From assembly GCA_023953845.1 (NCBI GenBank), contig JAMLJC010000001.1, forward strand, positions 2,046,001 to 2,110,000: a DNA stretch of 64,000 nucleotides, given 5' to 3'. Every line of letters starts with the position of its first letter. Position 1 is the first letter of the stretch. Below the pieces are notes generated by a model. That model was not told the origin of the DNA and made no database searches. It saw only the letters and a list, made by a program, of their open reading frames with translations. Shown one piece after another: positions 33,330 to 42,229 of the stretch. A program made the position numbers and the translations under genes. The DNA comes from Rhizobiaceae bacterium. Its GTDB lineage: Bacteria > Pseudomonadota > Alphaproteobacteria > Rhizobiales > Rhizobiaceae.

Positions 33330-34244
33330 ATGGGCATCGGAACCGTCTTCATCTTCGGCGCGGGCTACTCGGCGCGCGCTTTCGCGGAAGCCAATAATGG
33401 CCGCGCGCGCCACATTTTCGGCACGACGCGTTCGTCGGGAAAGTTCGGCGTGCTCCGGCGCAGCGGTGTCTCTCCTTTACTGTTCGACGGCGCGCCGCTC
33501 TCCGGCGAAGCGACGGCAGCGCTGCGGGAGACGACGCATCTCGTCATATCCATCGCGCCCCGCGAGGCGGGCGATCCGGCGCTGGCGGCGCTCGGCGATC
33601 TGCGGAGCGCAATGCCGGGACTCGAATGGATCGGCTATCTTTCGACGGTCGGCGTCTATGGCGACCATCAGGGTGCATGGATCGACGAAACCGCCGCATG
33701 CCGGCCGAAATCGCGCCGTTCGGCGGAACGTGTCGAGGCGGAAAAGGCTTGGTTGTCGGCCGGGGAGGCGGCAGGCGTTCCCGTCGCCGTGCTGCGCCTT
33801 TCAGGCATTTACGGCCCCGGCCGCAACGCCTTCGTCAATCTGGAAGCCGGTACGGCGAAGCGTCTCGTAAAACCCGGTCAGGTCTTCAACCGCATCCATG
33901 TCGACGACATTGCCGGTGCGCTCTGGATGCTGGCCGGAAAGCGGCAGGGCGGCATCTTCAACGTCTCCGACGACGAGCCCTCGCCGCCGCAGGACGTCGT
34001 CGCTTATGCCGCCGAACTGATGGGCGTGCCGCCTCCGCCGGAGGAGCCGTTCGAGACGGCAGAATTGTCGCCGATGGCGCGCTCGTTCTACGGCGAGGTG
34101 AAGCGCATCTCCAATTCCGCCATCAAAAAGGCGGGATATCGCTTCCAGTTTCTCGATTACAGGATCGCCTTCGACGCGATGTGGCGGAACGGGAACTGGC
34201 GCGGCTCGGAGCAGCGGCCGGCGCGCAGCCCGATCCGGGGCTGA
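33330..34244 (+). CDS. NAD-dependent epimerase/dehydratase-like SDR (YeeZ-like)
   Basis: A 304-residue extended or atypical SDR. The N-terminal nucleotide loop reads FIFGAGYSARAFAE (GxGxxxR type); later come STVGVYGDHQGAWIDE, RLSGIYGPGRNAFVN and NRIHVDDIAGALWML. The YxxxK pair of true epimerases is not obvious, as in the YeeZ/YbjT group. Substrate unknown. It is divergent from the rlpA-like gene over a 229-bp gap that holds no other gene. Confidence 0.83.
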   Translation: MGIGTVFIFGAGYSARAFAEANNGRARHIFGTTRSSGKFGVLRRSGVSPLLFDGAPLSGEATAALRETTHLVISIAPREAGDPALAALGDLRSAMPGLEWIGYLSTVGVYGDHQGAWIDETAACRPKSRRSAERVEAEKAWLSAGEAAGVPVAVLRLSGIYGPGRNAFVNLEAGTAKRLVKPGQVFNRIHVDDIAGALWMLAGKRQGGIFNVSDDEPSPPQDVVAYAAELMGVPPPPEEPFETAELSPMARSFYGEVKRISNSAIKKAGYRFQFLDYRIAFDAMWRNGNWRGSEQRPARSPIRG

Positions 34245-34332
34245 CGAGGTTAACGCTTCGCTAACCGGAGCGGGCGAAGGTCGGTTCGGGGGTGGATGAC
34301 GTGTCGCGGGGCAGCGGGACGAGGTGGGACGA

Positions 34333-35394
34333 ATGAGAACGATCTGGCGCTTGGCGGTTGTGGTTGCAACCGCGCTTTCCATTGCATTGCCGGTGGCCGG
34401 CGAGGCTTTTTCACAGGATCTGGCCAAGAACCTGTTCGGTTCGCAAAAGCTGCCGGCGCTGTCGGGGAAGCCGAAATCCTATGGCTTCTACAGCAAGGGC
34501 TGCTTCGCCGGCGGCGTCGCCATCGCCACGGACGGCCCGACCTGGCAGGCCATGCGCCTGTCCCGCAACCGGCGCTGGGGCCATCCGGCCATGATCGCGC
34601 TGATCGACAAATTCGCTCGCGACGTGCCGAAGGACGGCTGGCCGGGCCTCCTGCTCGGCGACATCTCGCAGCCGCGAGGCGGCCCGATGATGACCGGGCA
34701 TGCCTCCCATCAGATCGGGCTGGACGCCGACATCTGGTTCACCCCCATGCCCAACCGGCGTTTGAGCGCGGCGGAGCGGGAGACCATGGACCAGCGGTCG
34801 CTGATCAGGAAGGGCGGCCTCACCGTCGACGACCGGCTCTGGGACGCTTCCTATATGCGCGTGCTGAAACGGGCCGCGAGCTATCCCGAGGTCGAGCGCA
34901 TCCTCGTCCATCCCGGCATCAAGAAGAAGCTCTGCGAGACTGCCGGCGACGACCGCGGCTGGCTGCGCAAGGTGCGGCCCTTCTGGGGCCACGACGCGCA
35001 TTTCCATATCCGCATAGGCTGCCAGCCGGGCTCCAGCGGCTGCAAGGAGCAATCCGCCCCGCCGCCGGGCGACGGCTGCGACAAGTCGCTTGCGTGGTGG
35101 TTCACCGCGGAGCCCTGGAAGCCGAACCAGAACCCCGACGCGCCGAAAGCCCGCGACGTGATGACCATGGCCAATCTGCCCAGGGAGTGCCGCGCCGTGC
35201 TCGCCATGCCGTCTCCGACATCCGAGGCGGCGGTGACGGTGGGCGGCGACGGGACCGCCGTTGCGGCCGTGGCGCCGGAGGTCGCGGACGAACCCGCCAT
35301 GGTCGCCATACCCGACGAGCCGGTTTCGGCGAACTCTTTCGCGCCGACGCCGAAGATCAGCATCCCTCTCCCGCGCGAACGCCCCGGAAATTGA
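34333..35394 (+). CDS. mepA: Penicillin-insensitive murein endopeptidase
   Basis: A 353-residue periplasmic LAS-type zinc peptidase that cuts D-Ala-mDAP cross-links in peptidoglycan. Signal peptide VVVATALSIALPVAGEAFS; zinc ligands and active site in GHASHQIGLDADIWF and GHDAHFHIRIGC. It carries a C-terminal acidic/Pro-Ala extension of about 80 residues beyond the domain. The start at 34333 (MRTIWRLAVV) is preferred to a GTG 9 bp upstream. It may work with the nearby rlpA-like protein in wall turnover. Confidence 0.92.
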   Translation: MRTIWRLAVVVATALSIALPVAGEAFSQDLAKNLFGSQKLPALSGKPKSYGFYSKGCFAGGVAIATDGPTWQAMRLSRNRRWGHPAMIALIDKFARDVPKDGWPGLLLGDISQPRGGPMMTGHASHQIGLDADIWFTPMPNRRLSAAERETMDQRSLIRKGGLTVDDRLWDASYMRVLKRAASYPEVERILVHPGIKKKLCETAGDDRGWLRKVRPFWGHDAHFHIRIGCQPGSSGCKEQSAPPPGDGCDKSLAWWFTAEPWKPNQNPDAPKARDVMTMANLPRECRAVLAMPSPTSEAAVTVGGDGTAVAAVAPEVADEPAMVAIPDEPVSANSFAPTPKISIPLPRERPGN

Positions 35395-35494
35395 CGCGGC
35401 GCCCTTTTCAACGGGACTCAACCGGCTAGAAATGACGCTGTTGCCGGCTGGTCGGCATGCGCACGGCAGTCGAGCCGTGGAGGGGGATACCGGA

Positions 35495-36517
35495 ATGCAA
35501 GCGAGCGGCGGGGACGAAAGTCTGGCCTTTCCGATCCTGATCGGCGATATCGGCGGCACCAATGCCCGCTTCGCCGTGGTCAGCGATCCCGTCTCCGAAC
35601 CCGTCTACTTCCCCATCGTGCAGACGGCGAATTTTCCCACCATCGACGACGCCATCCGCGCGACGGTGCACGAGGCGAGCGACATACGGCCGAAATCGAC
35701 CGTGCTGGCCGTGGCCGGGCCGGTCGAAAGCGACGAGATCGCACTGACCAACTGCCCCTGGGTGGTGAAGCCGAAGGTGATGGCCGCCGGTCTCGGCCTC
35801 TCCGATATCGTCGTGCTCAACGATTTCGAGGCGCAGGCGCTGGCCGTCGTCGCGCTCGGCGAGGAGCATATGGAGAAGATCGGCGGCGGCGTGCCGGAGG
35901 AGGGCGCGCCGCGCGTCGTGCTCGGTCCCGGCACCGGTCTCGGCGTCGCCGGCCTGCTCCAGTTCAGCGGCCGCTGGCTGCCCGTGCCGGGCGAAGGCGG
36001 CCACATGGACATCGGCCCGCGCACGCCGCGCGAATACCAGGTGTTTCCGCATATCGAGAAGATCGACGGCCGCATCTCCGGCGAGCAGATCCTGTCCGGC
36101 CGCGGCATCATGAACGTCTATCGCGCTGTCGCCGTCGCCAGCAACGCGCCCGCGCGCTTCACCACCCCGGCGGAAGTCACCGCCGCCGCGCTGGAAAAAT
36201 CCGACGCGCTTGCCGTGGAGGCGCTGGAACTGTTCGTCACCTGCCTCGGCCGCACGGCGGGCGATCTGGCCATGGTCTTCATGAGCCAGGGCGGCGTTTT
36301 CCTGACCGGCGGCATCGCGCAGAAAATCGTGCCCGCGCTGAAGTCCGGCGCCTTCCGCGTCGCCTTCGAGGACAAGGCGCCGCATCAGGCCTTGATGCGC
36401 GAGATGCCGGTCTATGTCATGGTGCATCCGCTGGCGGCGCTCGCCGGCCTCGCCGCCTTTGCCCAGACGCCGGAGCGCTTCGGCGTCCGCACCGACGGTC
36501 GCCGCTGGCGCGGCTGA
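35495..36517 (+). CDS. glk: Glucokinase
   Basis: A 340-residue Glk-family (non-ROK) hexokinase converting glucose to glucose-6-phosphate. It has ILIGDIGGTNARFAVV (phosphate loop), LAVAGPVESDEIALTN, VLNDFEAQALA with the catalytic Asp, GPGTGLGVAGL and GGIAQKIVP. The ATG at 35495 has GGAGGGGG 7-9 bp upstream; longer readings overlap the mepA gene. It is followed by an MsbA-like transporter, as in other Mesorhizobium-type genomes. Confidence 0.94.
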   Translation: MQASGGDESLAFPILIGDIGGTNARFAVVSDPVSEPVYFPIVQTANFPTIDDAIRATVHEASDIRPKSTVLAVAGPVESDEIALTNCPWVVKPKVMAAGLGLSDIVVLNDFEAQALAVVALGEEHMEKIGGGVPEEGAPRVVLGPGTGLGVAGLLQFSGRWLPVPGEGGHMDIGPRTPREYQVFPHIEKIDGRISGEQILSGRGIMNVYRAVAVASNAPARFTTPAEVTAAALEKSDALAVEALELFVTCLGRTAGDLAMVFMSQGGVFLTGGIAQKIVPALKSGAFRVAFEDKAPHQALMREMPVYVMVHPLAALAGLAAFAQTPERFGVRTDGRRWRG

Positions 36518-36604
36518 CGAATTCTTCACGCATTCCGTGCATTCGCGCCATAGGCAAACGCCGCCGGGGAAGATAAGACGGCGCTGGCGAAATATGGCGC
36601 AGGC

Positions 36605-38455
36605 ATGGCAGAGCACATCCCCGCAGACACACGGCCGCGCGGCGACCGCCGGGCCGATCCCGGCGAGGTCTTCGCGACGCTGAGGCGGATCTTCGCCGAC
36701 AGCGGCCGGGAATATCGCTGGCACTATCTGTTCGCCGCGGTCTGCCTGCTGGCCATCGCCGCCACCACCGCCTTCAGCGCCTGGATCATGCGCGACGTCA
36801 TCGACGAGCTGTTCGTCCGTCAGCGGCAGGATCTGGTGCTCCTGATCTGCGGCGCGATCTTCGCCGCCTTCGCCATTCGCGGCATTGCCACCTACGCGCA
36901 GGCGGTGACGCTCGCCCGCATCGGCAACAGCCTCGTCGCGCGCTACCAGCGCCGCGTCTTCGCGCATCTGATGAAGCTCGGCGTGGACTATTTCTCCGAG
37001 AAGCGTTCGGGCCGGCTGGCCGCGCGCATCAACGAGAACGTCAACGGCATACGCGATCTTCTCGGCATTACGCTCACCTCGGTCATGCGCGATTTCGTCT
37101 CGCTCGTCGCGCTGATCGCGGTCATGGTCATGCAGGACCCGCTATTGTCGGCCTTCGCGCTGCTGATCGGCCCGCCGCTCGGCTTCGCCGTCTACAAGAT
37201 CATGCGCCGGCTGCGCCGCGTCACCCGCGAATCCGTCGAGGTCAATTCGCGCCTCATCGGCGCCATGCAGGAGGCGACGCAGGGCATCGCCATCGTCAAG
37301 GCCTTCACCATGGAGGAGCAGCTTTCGGCGAAGATCGACTCGCTGGTGGTCGACGCCGAGGCGCGCGCCAACAAGATCGCACGCGTGTCGGAGCGCGTCA
37401 GCCCGGTGTCCGACGTGCTCGCCGGCCTCGCCATCGCCTGCGTCATCGCCTATGCCGGCTATCGCGCGGCCTTCGAGCAGCAGCCGCCGGGCGCGGTTTT
37501 CGCCTTCATCACCGCGCTGCTGCTCGCCTACGACCCGGCCCGGCGGCTGGCGCGCCTGCAGGTCAATCTCGAGCGCGCGCTGGTCAACGCCCGCATGATC
37601 TACGAGATACTCGACATCAAGCCGCATCAGCGCGACGTGCCGGGCGCGGCCGAAATCAGGGTGACGCAGGGCGCGGTGCGTTTCGAGGACGTCTCCTTCG
37701 GCTATGCCGAGAGCCCGCCTGTGCTGCGCGACGTGTCGTTCAGCGTCGCGCCGGGCTCCACCACGGCCATCGTCGGCGCGTCGGGCGCGGGAAAGTCGAC
37801 GCTGATCGCCCTCCTCCAGCGCTTCTACGATGTCCACAGCGGCCGCATCGAGATCGATGGTCAGGACATTGCCGGCGTCACCAAGCATTCGCTGCGCAGC
37901 GCGATCGCCTATGTCTCGCAGCAGCCCTACCTCTTCGAGGGCACGATCCGCGACAACATCCGCTACGGCCGCGCCGACGCCACAGACGCCGAAATCGAAC
38001 AGGCGGCTATCCAGGCGCAGGCCGACGGCTTCATTCGCCAGCAGCCGCAGGGCTACGACACGCTGGTCGGCGAGAACGGCGCGACGCTTTCCGGCGGGCA
38101 GCGCCAGCGCATTTCCATTGCCCGCGCCATTGTGCGCAACGCGCCGATCCTGCTGCTCGACGAGGCGACCTCCGCGCTCGATAACGAATCCGAGGCGCGG
38201 CTCCAGATCGCGCTTGCCGAGGTCATGCGGGGCCGCACCACCATCGTCATCGCGCACCGCCTCTCGACCGTTGTCAATGCCGACCAGATCCTCGTCATGG
38301 ATCACGGCCGCGTGGTCGAGCAGGGCACGCACCGCTCGCTGCTTGCCGATCCGAACGGGCTTTACGCCCGCTTCCATCGCGCGCAGAACGAACGCGGGCT
38401 CGGGCTGACCGACGACACGCAGGGCAGGAAGACGAAGGCAGGGAGAAACGCATGA
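36605..38455 (+). CDS. ABC exporter, fused membrane and ATPase domains (MsbA-like)
   Basis: A 616-residue half-transporter that works as a homodimer. The N-terminal half has six helices (ABC_membrane), with coupling stretch GAMQEATQGIAIVKAFTMEE. The nucleotide-binding half has Walker A VGASGAGKSTL, signature TLSGGQRQRIS, Walker B ILLLDEATSALD and IAHRLSTV. MsbA-type proteins export lipids or lipid-linked compounds; the substrate is not readable. It overlaps dapB by ATGA. Confidence 0.9.
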   Translation: MAEHIPADTRPRGDRRADPGEVFATLRRIFADSGREYRWHYLFAAVCLLAIAATTAFSAWIMRDVIDELFVRQRQDLVLLICGAIFAAFAIRGIATYAQAVTLARIGNSLVARYQRRVFAHLMKLGVDYFSEKRSGRLAARINENVNGIRDLLGITLTSVMRDFVSLVALIAVMVMQDPLLSAFALLIGPPLGFAVYKIMRRLRRVTRESVEVNSRLIGAMQEATQGIAIVKAFTMEEQLSAKIDSLVVDAEARANKIARVSERVSPVSDVLAGLAIACVIAYAGYRAAFEQQPPGAVFAFITALLLAYDPARRLARLQVNLERALVNARMIYEILDIKPHQRDVPGAAEIRVTQGAVRFEDVSFGYAESPPVLRDVSFSVAPGSTTAIVGASGAGKSTLIALLQRFYDVHSGRIEIDGQDIAGVTKHSLRSAIAYVSQQPYLFEGTIRDNIRYGRADATDAEIEQAAIQAQADGFIRQQPQGYDTLVGENGATLSGGQRQRISIARAIVRNAPILLLDEATSALDNESEARLQIALAEVMRGRTTIVIAHRLSTVVNADQILVMDHGRVVEQGTHRSLLADPNGLYARFHRAQNERGLGLTDDTQGRKTKAGRNA

Positions 38456-39261
38456 GCGACATGGGTCTGGTGGTCGTTGGCGCGGCGGGCCGCATGGGGC
38501 AGGCGCTGGCGCGCGCCATTCATGCGACGCGAGGCGTCAGGATCGTCGGCGCGGTGGAGCGGCCTGGTTCTCCGCAACTCGGCAAGGATATCGGCGAGCT
38601 GGCCGGCCTCGGCTCCCTCGGCGTGGCGATCTCCGACGATCCGCTGCCGGTCTTCGCCAAAGCCGACGGCGTGCTCGATTTCACCGCGCCCGCCGCGACC
38701 GTCGAGTTCGCCGGCTATGCCGCGCAGGCCCGCATCGCCCACATCATCGGCACCACGGGCTGCACGCCGGAGGACGACGCGAAGATCGCCGCCGCGGCGC
38801 GCCATGCGACCATCGTCAAGTCCGGCAATATGAGCCTCGGCGTCAACCTGCTCGCCGCGCTGGTGGAGCAGGCGGCGAAGGCGCTCGGGCCGGAGGATTT
38901 CGACATCGAGGTGCTGGAGATGCATCACCGACACAAGGTCGACGCGCCGTCCGGCACGGCATTGCTGCTCGGCGAGGCGGCGGCGAGGGGTCGCGACATC
39001 GGCCTCAGGGAAAACAGCGTCCGCGTCCGCGACGGCGTCACCGGCGCGCGCGTGGCGGGCACGATCGGCTTCGCCACGCTGCGCGGCGGGTCGGTCATCG
39101 GCGAGCATTCCGTGATCTTCGCCGGCGGCGGCGAACGCATCGTGCTCTCCCATCATGCCGAGGACCGCTCGCTTTTCGCTTCCGGCGCGGTGAAGGCGGC
39201 GCTTTGGGCGCAGGGCCGCAAGCCCGGCCTCTATTCCATGCGTGACGTCCTCGGGCTCTGA
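38452..39261 (+). CDS. dapB: 4-hydroxy-tetrahydrodipicolinate reductase
   Basis: A 269-residue enzyme of lysine/diaminopimelate synthesis. The nucleotide loop is VVGAAGRMGQALA; the DapB signature is EVLEMHHRHKVDAPSGTALL with the substrate-binding His and Lys; the C-terminal part has GEHSVIFAG and ALWAQGRKPGLYSM. Full length. It starts on the last bases of the ABC gene and shares a base with the EVE gene (TGATG), so the run ABC-dapB-EVE-gpmA is one unit. Confidence 0.95.
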   Translation: MSDMGLVVVGAAGRMGQALARAIHATRGVRIVGAVERPGSPQLGKDIGELAGLGSLGVAISDDPLPVFAKADGVLDFTAPAATVEFAGYAAQARIAHIIGTTGCTPEDDAKIAAAARHATIVKSGNMSLGVNLLAALVEQAAKALGPEDFDIEVLEMHHRHKVDAPSGTALLLGEAAARGRDIGLRENSVRVRDGVTGARVAGTIGFATLRGGSVIGEHSVIFAGGGERIVLSHHAEDRSLFASGAVKAALWAQGRKPGLYSMRDVLGL

Positions 39262-39704
39262 TGGCGGCGTGCTGGATCGGCGTTGCCGCCGCTCGCCATA
39301 TCGCCGTCGCCGTGCGCGACGGCTTCGCCATGTTCGCCCACGGCCGCCACGACGCGGCGAAACGCATCCTCCCCGGCGACCGGGTGATCTATTATTCGCC
39401 GCGCGAGGGCATCCGCGACGGAGCGGAGTGCCGCAAATTTACGGCGGTCGGCGTGGTCGAGCCCGGCGAACCGGCCGAACGTCTGATGACACCCAGCCAG
39501 ACCGGCTGGTATCGCCGCATGCATTGGCTGGACGCGCGGCCGGCGGACGTCTATCCGCTGCTCGACAGCCTTTCCTTCGTGAACGACCGGCAGCACTGGG
39601 GCATGTACTTTCGAAAATCGCTGTTCAGGGTGAACGCCGACGATTTTTCACGGATCGCTGCTGCCATGGGCGTCGATCCTTCTATCCTTCGTGACCTCTC
39701 ATAG
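39261..39704 (+). CDS. EVE domain-containing protein
   Basis: A 147-residue protein of the EVE/UPF0310 group. N-terminal CWIGVAAARHIAVAV, then GDRVIYYSPREGI (the conserved YYSP segment) and HWLDARPADVYPLLDSL toward the end. EVE domains resemble PUA and YTH folds and bind modified bases in RNA or DNA. It is coupled to dapB by TGATG and lies 10 bp before gpmA, so it is probably a housekeeping passenger. The nucleic-acid target is unknown. Confidence 0.85.
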   Translation: MAACWIGVAAARHIAVAVRDGFAMFAHGRHDAAKRILPGDRVIYYSPREGIRDGAECRKFTAVGVVEPGEPAERLMTPSQTGWYRRMHWLDARPADVYPLLDSLSFVNDRQHWGMYFRKSLFRVNADDFSRIAAAMGVDPSILRDLS

Positions 39705-39714
39705 GAGTTCTTTC

Positions 39715-40332
39715 ATGTCCGGCACCCTCGTGCTCGTGCGCCACGGCCAGAGCGAATGGAATCTCAAGAACCTGTTCACCGGCTGGCGCGACGTCGATCT
39801 CACCGAGCAGGGCCATGCCGAAGCGCTGGCCGCCGGCGAGAAGCTCAAGGCGCGCGGGCTGAAATTCGACATCGCCTTCACCTCCTCGCTTCAGCGGGCG
39901 CAGAAGACCTGCCAGCACATTCTGGACGTGGTCGGCCAGGGCACGCTGAAGACGATCCGCAACGAGGCGCTGAACGAGCGCGACTATGGCGACCTGTCCG
40001 GCCTCAACAAGGACGACGCCCGCGCCAAATGGGGCGAGGAGCAGGTGCATGTCTGGCGCCGCTCCTATGCCGTCTCCCCGCCCGGAGGCGAGAGCCTGCG
40101 CGACACCGGCGCGCGCGTCTGGCCCTATTACATGCACGTCATGCAGCCTTACGTGCTGCGCGGCAACACGGTGCTCGTCGCCGCGCACGGCAACTCGCTG
40201 CGTGCGTTGATCATGGCGCTGGACGGCATGAGCGGCGACGAGATCGTCAAGCTGGAGCTCGGCACCGGCGTGCCGATCGTCTACCGCCTCAACGCCGATT
40301 CGACCGTCGCCTCGAAGGAGGTGCTGGCGTAG
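39715..40332 (+). CDS. gpmA: 2,3-bisphosphoglycerate-dependent phosphoglycerate mutase
   Basis: A 205-residue glycolytic enzyme with the phospho-His motif LVLVRHGQSEWNLKNLFTG, LNERDYGDLSGLNKDDA and the second His in LVAAHGNSLRALIM. Length fits the short alphaproteobacterial form. The ATG at 39715 has TAGGAG upstream; the in-frame ATG at 39691 is less likely. It is last gene of its operon and followed by a hairpin terminator. Confidence 0.95.
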   Translation: MSGTLVLVRHGQSEWNLKNLFTGWRDVDLTEQGHAEALAAGEKLKARGLKFDIAFTSSLQRAQKTCQHILDVVGQGTLKTIRNEALNERDYGDLSGLNKDDARAKWGEEQVHVWRRSYAVSPPGGESLRDTGARVWPYYMHVMQPYVLRGNTVLVAAHGNSLRALIMALDGMSGDEIVKLELGTGVPIVYRLNADSTVASKEVLA

Positions 40333-40378
40333 CGCCATCCGCCCATGCGTATCAACGGTATCGGGCGGGCAGTGCGAC

Positions 40379-40409
40379 CGGCCTTCGGGAAGGCCGTTTG
40401 CGTGTTTTC
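40379..40409 (+). terminator. Intrinsic terminator after gpmA
   Basis: A 7-bp stem CGGCCTT (40379-40385) / AAGGCCG (40390-40396) with tetraloop CGGG, followed by TTTGCGTGTTTT. It lies 46 bp after the gpmA stop. Confidence 0.78.
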
Positions 40410-40433
40410 CGTTCGCGACGGCCTCTTCCTTCA

Positions 40434-40497
40434 CGATTCGCTTCTTCCCTCGGGATTCGCCCCTCTCCTTTGGATTCGCTCTATCCCTCTGGATTAG
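40434..40497. repeat. Imperfect 19-bp tandem repeat, about 3.3 units
   Basis: Units begin at 40434, 40453, 40472 and 40491 with a constant 19-bp period and consensus close to GGATTCGCYYYTTCCYTY; the last is partial (GGATTAG). It lies in the 300-bp non-coding stretch between gpmA and tRNA-Leu, which holds only the gpmA terminator and this repeat. Function unknown. Confidence 0.6.
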
Positions 40498-40631
40498 ATT
40501 GAATCGAGGATTTCGGACGCCTGGGCGAACGCGGAACCGCTCCGCGTCGAAACGAGGCCGGCACGCGAAATTTCGCGGGGCTGGCGTGTTGACAGCGTCG
40601 CCGCGCCCCCTTACATCGGCGCGGCACACCT

Positions 40632-40716
40632 GCCCAGGTGGCGGAATTGGTAGACGCGCACGGTTCAGGTCCGTGTGCCGCAAGGCGTGGAGGTTCGAGT
40701 CCTCTCCTGGGCACCA
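40632..40716 (+). tRNA. tRNA-Leu (CAG anticodon)
   Basis: An 85-nt class II tRNA. Acceptor stem GCCCAGG pairs with CCTGGGC; discriminator A and encoded CCA at 40714-40716. Anticodon arm CACGG-TTCAGGT-CCGTG gives CAG at 40666-40668. It has a long variable arm and T-loop GGTTCGAGTCC. CUG is the main leucine codon in this GC-rich genome. Confidence 0.97.
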
Positions 40717-40804
40717 TTTTGGCTATGCCAAGCACCGGTTTCTCAGCGATTTCAGTCCTGGATGATCCTTCCGGTCTACGGAAGGCGACAACGTCGCGTG
40801 CCGT

Positions 40805-42217
40805 TCAGGCCGGAACATCCGCTCGCGCCTGCACCTCCACCTGCTTGATGCGGACCACCGACACGGAGCACAGCGCTTCGGCGACGACCTGCGTGGAGAC
40901 CGAGCCGAGATGCCGTCGCAAGGCGGAGGAGGCCCGCGCGCCGAGCACGATGTGGCCGACGTCGTTGCGCTCCGCATAGCGCAGCAGGGCGTCGGCCGGG
41001 CTGACCGCCTCGACGACGTGGTAGCTGAGCCGGTCGTCCGACAGGCCGATCGGCCGCGCCCAGTCTTTCAGCAGGACGAGGCGCGACACATAGGTCGACC
41101 GCCCCTCTGCGTCGCGGTCGGGGGTCTCGCGGATGATCTCCGTCTTGATCACCGAGACGCAGGCCAGACGTGAATCCGGCCGGTACGACAGCAGGCGCAT
41201 GGCTTCGGCGCGCACTTCCTCGGCCAGGGCATCGCTGCCGTGCGCCAGATCGACGGCGGCGAGGATCACCGACGGGGCGACGACCCGGTGTTTCACCGCT
41301 CTTTGCCCCGTCAGGGCCCGCTCGTCCACCTTGCGGAACCACGCCGTCAGCCGCTCAAGAAAGCCACGCGATGCCGGCTTGCCGCGGCGGAGCACCACCT
41401 GGTCGGGATTCGTCAGGTCGAACAGCGCGCTGCTCGCATCCGCATAGCGGCGGGAGCGGTCCACCTCGAGGCAGTTGAGGATGACGGTCTCCAGCCAGTG
41501 CGGCACCGACGCGTTGACGCTGCGGGGGTCTTCCGGGGCGTGATAGAGCCGCCGCTTCATGCCCGCCGTCGTCGCCGGCCGGCCGAACGGCTCGATCCCC
41601 GTGGCGAGCTGATACAGGATCGCGCCCAGCGCGAAGATGTCGCTCGCCGGGTCGCTGCGCTCGCCCAGCACCTGCTCGGGCGCGATATAGGCGGGCGTGC
41701 CCATCGGCACGGAACTCTCCTCGCCGAGGAGATCGGGCAGTTCGGCATGGCGCGCAAGCCCGAAGTCCAGCAGGACCGCGCCCCGCCCGGCGAGGATGAC
41801 GTTCTCCGGCTTGAGGTCGAGATGCGCCACGCCCTGCCGGTGGATCGCGCCGAGCGCTCGCGCCACCAGCCCGCCGATCCGCGCCACTTCCTCGGCCGGC
41901 TGCGGCTCGCCGGTCAGAGATGCGAGGCTCGTGCCCTCGACGAACTCCATGGCGATGTAGGGGATGCGCGCCAGATCGCCGCTGCCGCAATAGCGCGGCA
42001 CATGCGGCCCCGACAGGCGCTTCAGGATCATCGTCTCGACCTCGTAGCCGATGATCACCGAACTGTCCTCGCCGGGATCGAGGAACGGAACCTTCAGCAC
42101 CACCGGATGGGCGAAGTCGGGATGGCTCGCCCGCCACAGCGACGCCATGCCGCCGGACGGCATTTTCGCTTCGAGCCGGAAGCCGTCGATCTCCATGCCT
42201 GGTTCGAGTGCGGCCAT
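40805..42217 (-). CDS. Serine/threonine protein kinase fused to a universal stress domain
   Basis: A 470-residue cytoplasmic protein. Residues 1-270 form a Hanks-type kinase: ATP-anchor Lys in VVLKVPF, Glu helix, catalytic loop HLDLKPENV, LDFGLA and APEQ. Residues about 310-465 form a UspA-like domain ending in the nucleotide loop LGARASSALRRHLGSVST. A protein kinase joined to a stress-protein domain suggests ATP- or AMP-sensitive signalling. It lies 12 bp after a calcineurin-like phosphoesterase in the same operon. Substrates unknown. Confidence 0.9.
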   Translation of the reverse strand: MAALEPGMEIDGFRLEAKMPSGGMASLWRASHPDFAHPVVLKVPFLDPGEDSSVIIGYEVETMILKRLSGPHVPRYCGSGDLARIPYIAMEFVEGTSLASLTGEPQPAEEVARIGGLVARALGAIHRQGVAHLDLKPENVILAGRGAVLLDFGLARHAELPDLLGEESSVPMGTPAYIAPEQVLGERSDPASDIFALGAILYQLATGIEPFGRPATTAGMKRRLYHAPEDPRSVNASVPHWLETVILNCLEVDRSRRYADASSALFDLTNPDQVVLRRGKPASRGFLERLTAWFRKVDERALTGQRAVKHRVVAPSVILAAVDLAHGSDALAEEVRAEAMRLLSYRPDSRLACVSVIKTEIIRETPDRDAEGRSTYVSRLVLLKDWARPIGLSDDRLSYHVVEAVSPADALLRYAERNDVGHIVLGARASSALRRHLGSVSTQVVAEALCSVSVVRIKQVEVQARADVPA

Positions 42218-42229
42218 CGCGACGTCTCC

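Noticed and set aside
32741..33352. Long form of the RlpA-like protein starting at 33352
   Set aside because: The 84 extra residues precede a clear signal peptide at 33100 and lie across the divergent promoter region.
36605..40332. Possible genomic island
   Set aside because: Gene order, codon use and gene content (ABC exporter, dapB, EVE, gpmA) are ordinary core chromosome, and the tRNA-Leu shows no duplicated end or integrase nearby.
40434..40497. Possible CRISPR array
   Set aside because: The repeat is a contiguous 19-bp tandem without spacers, and no cas gene is present.
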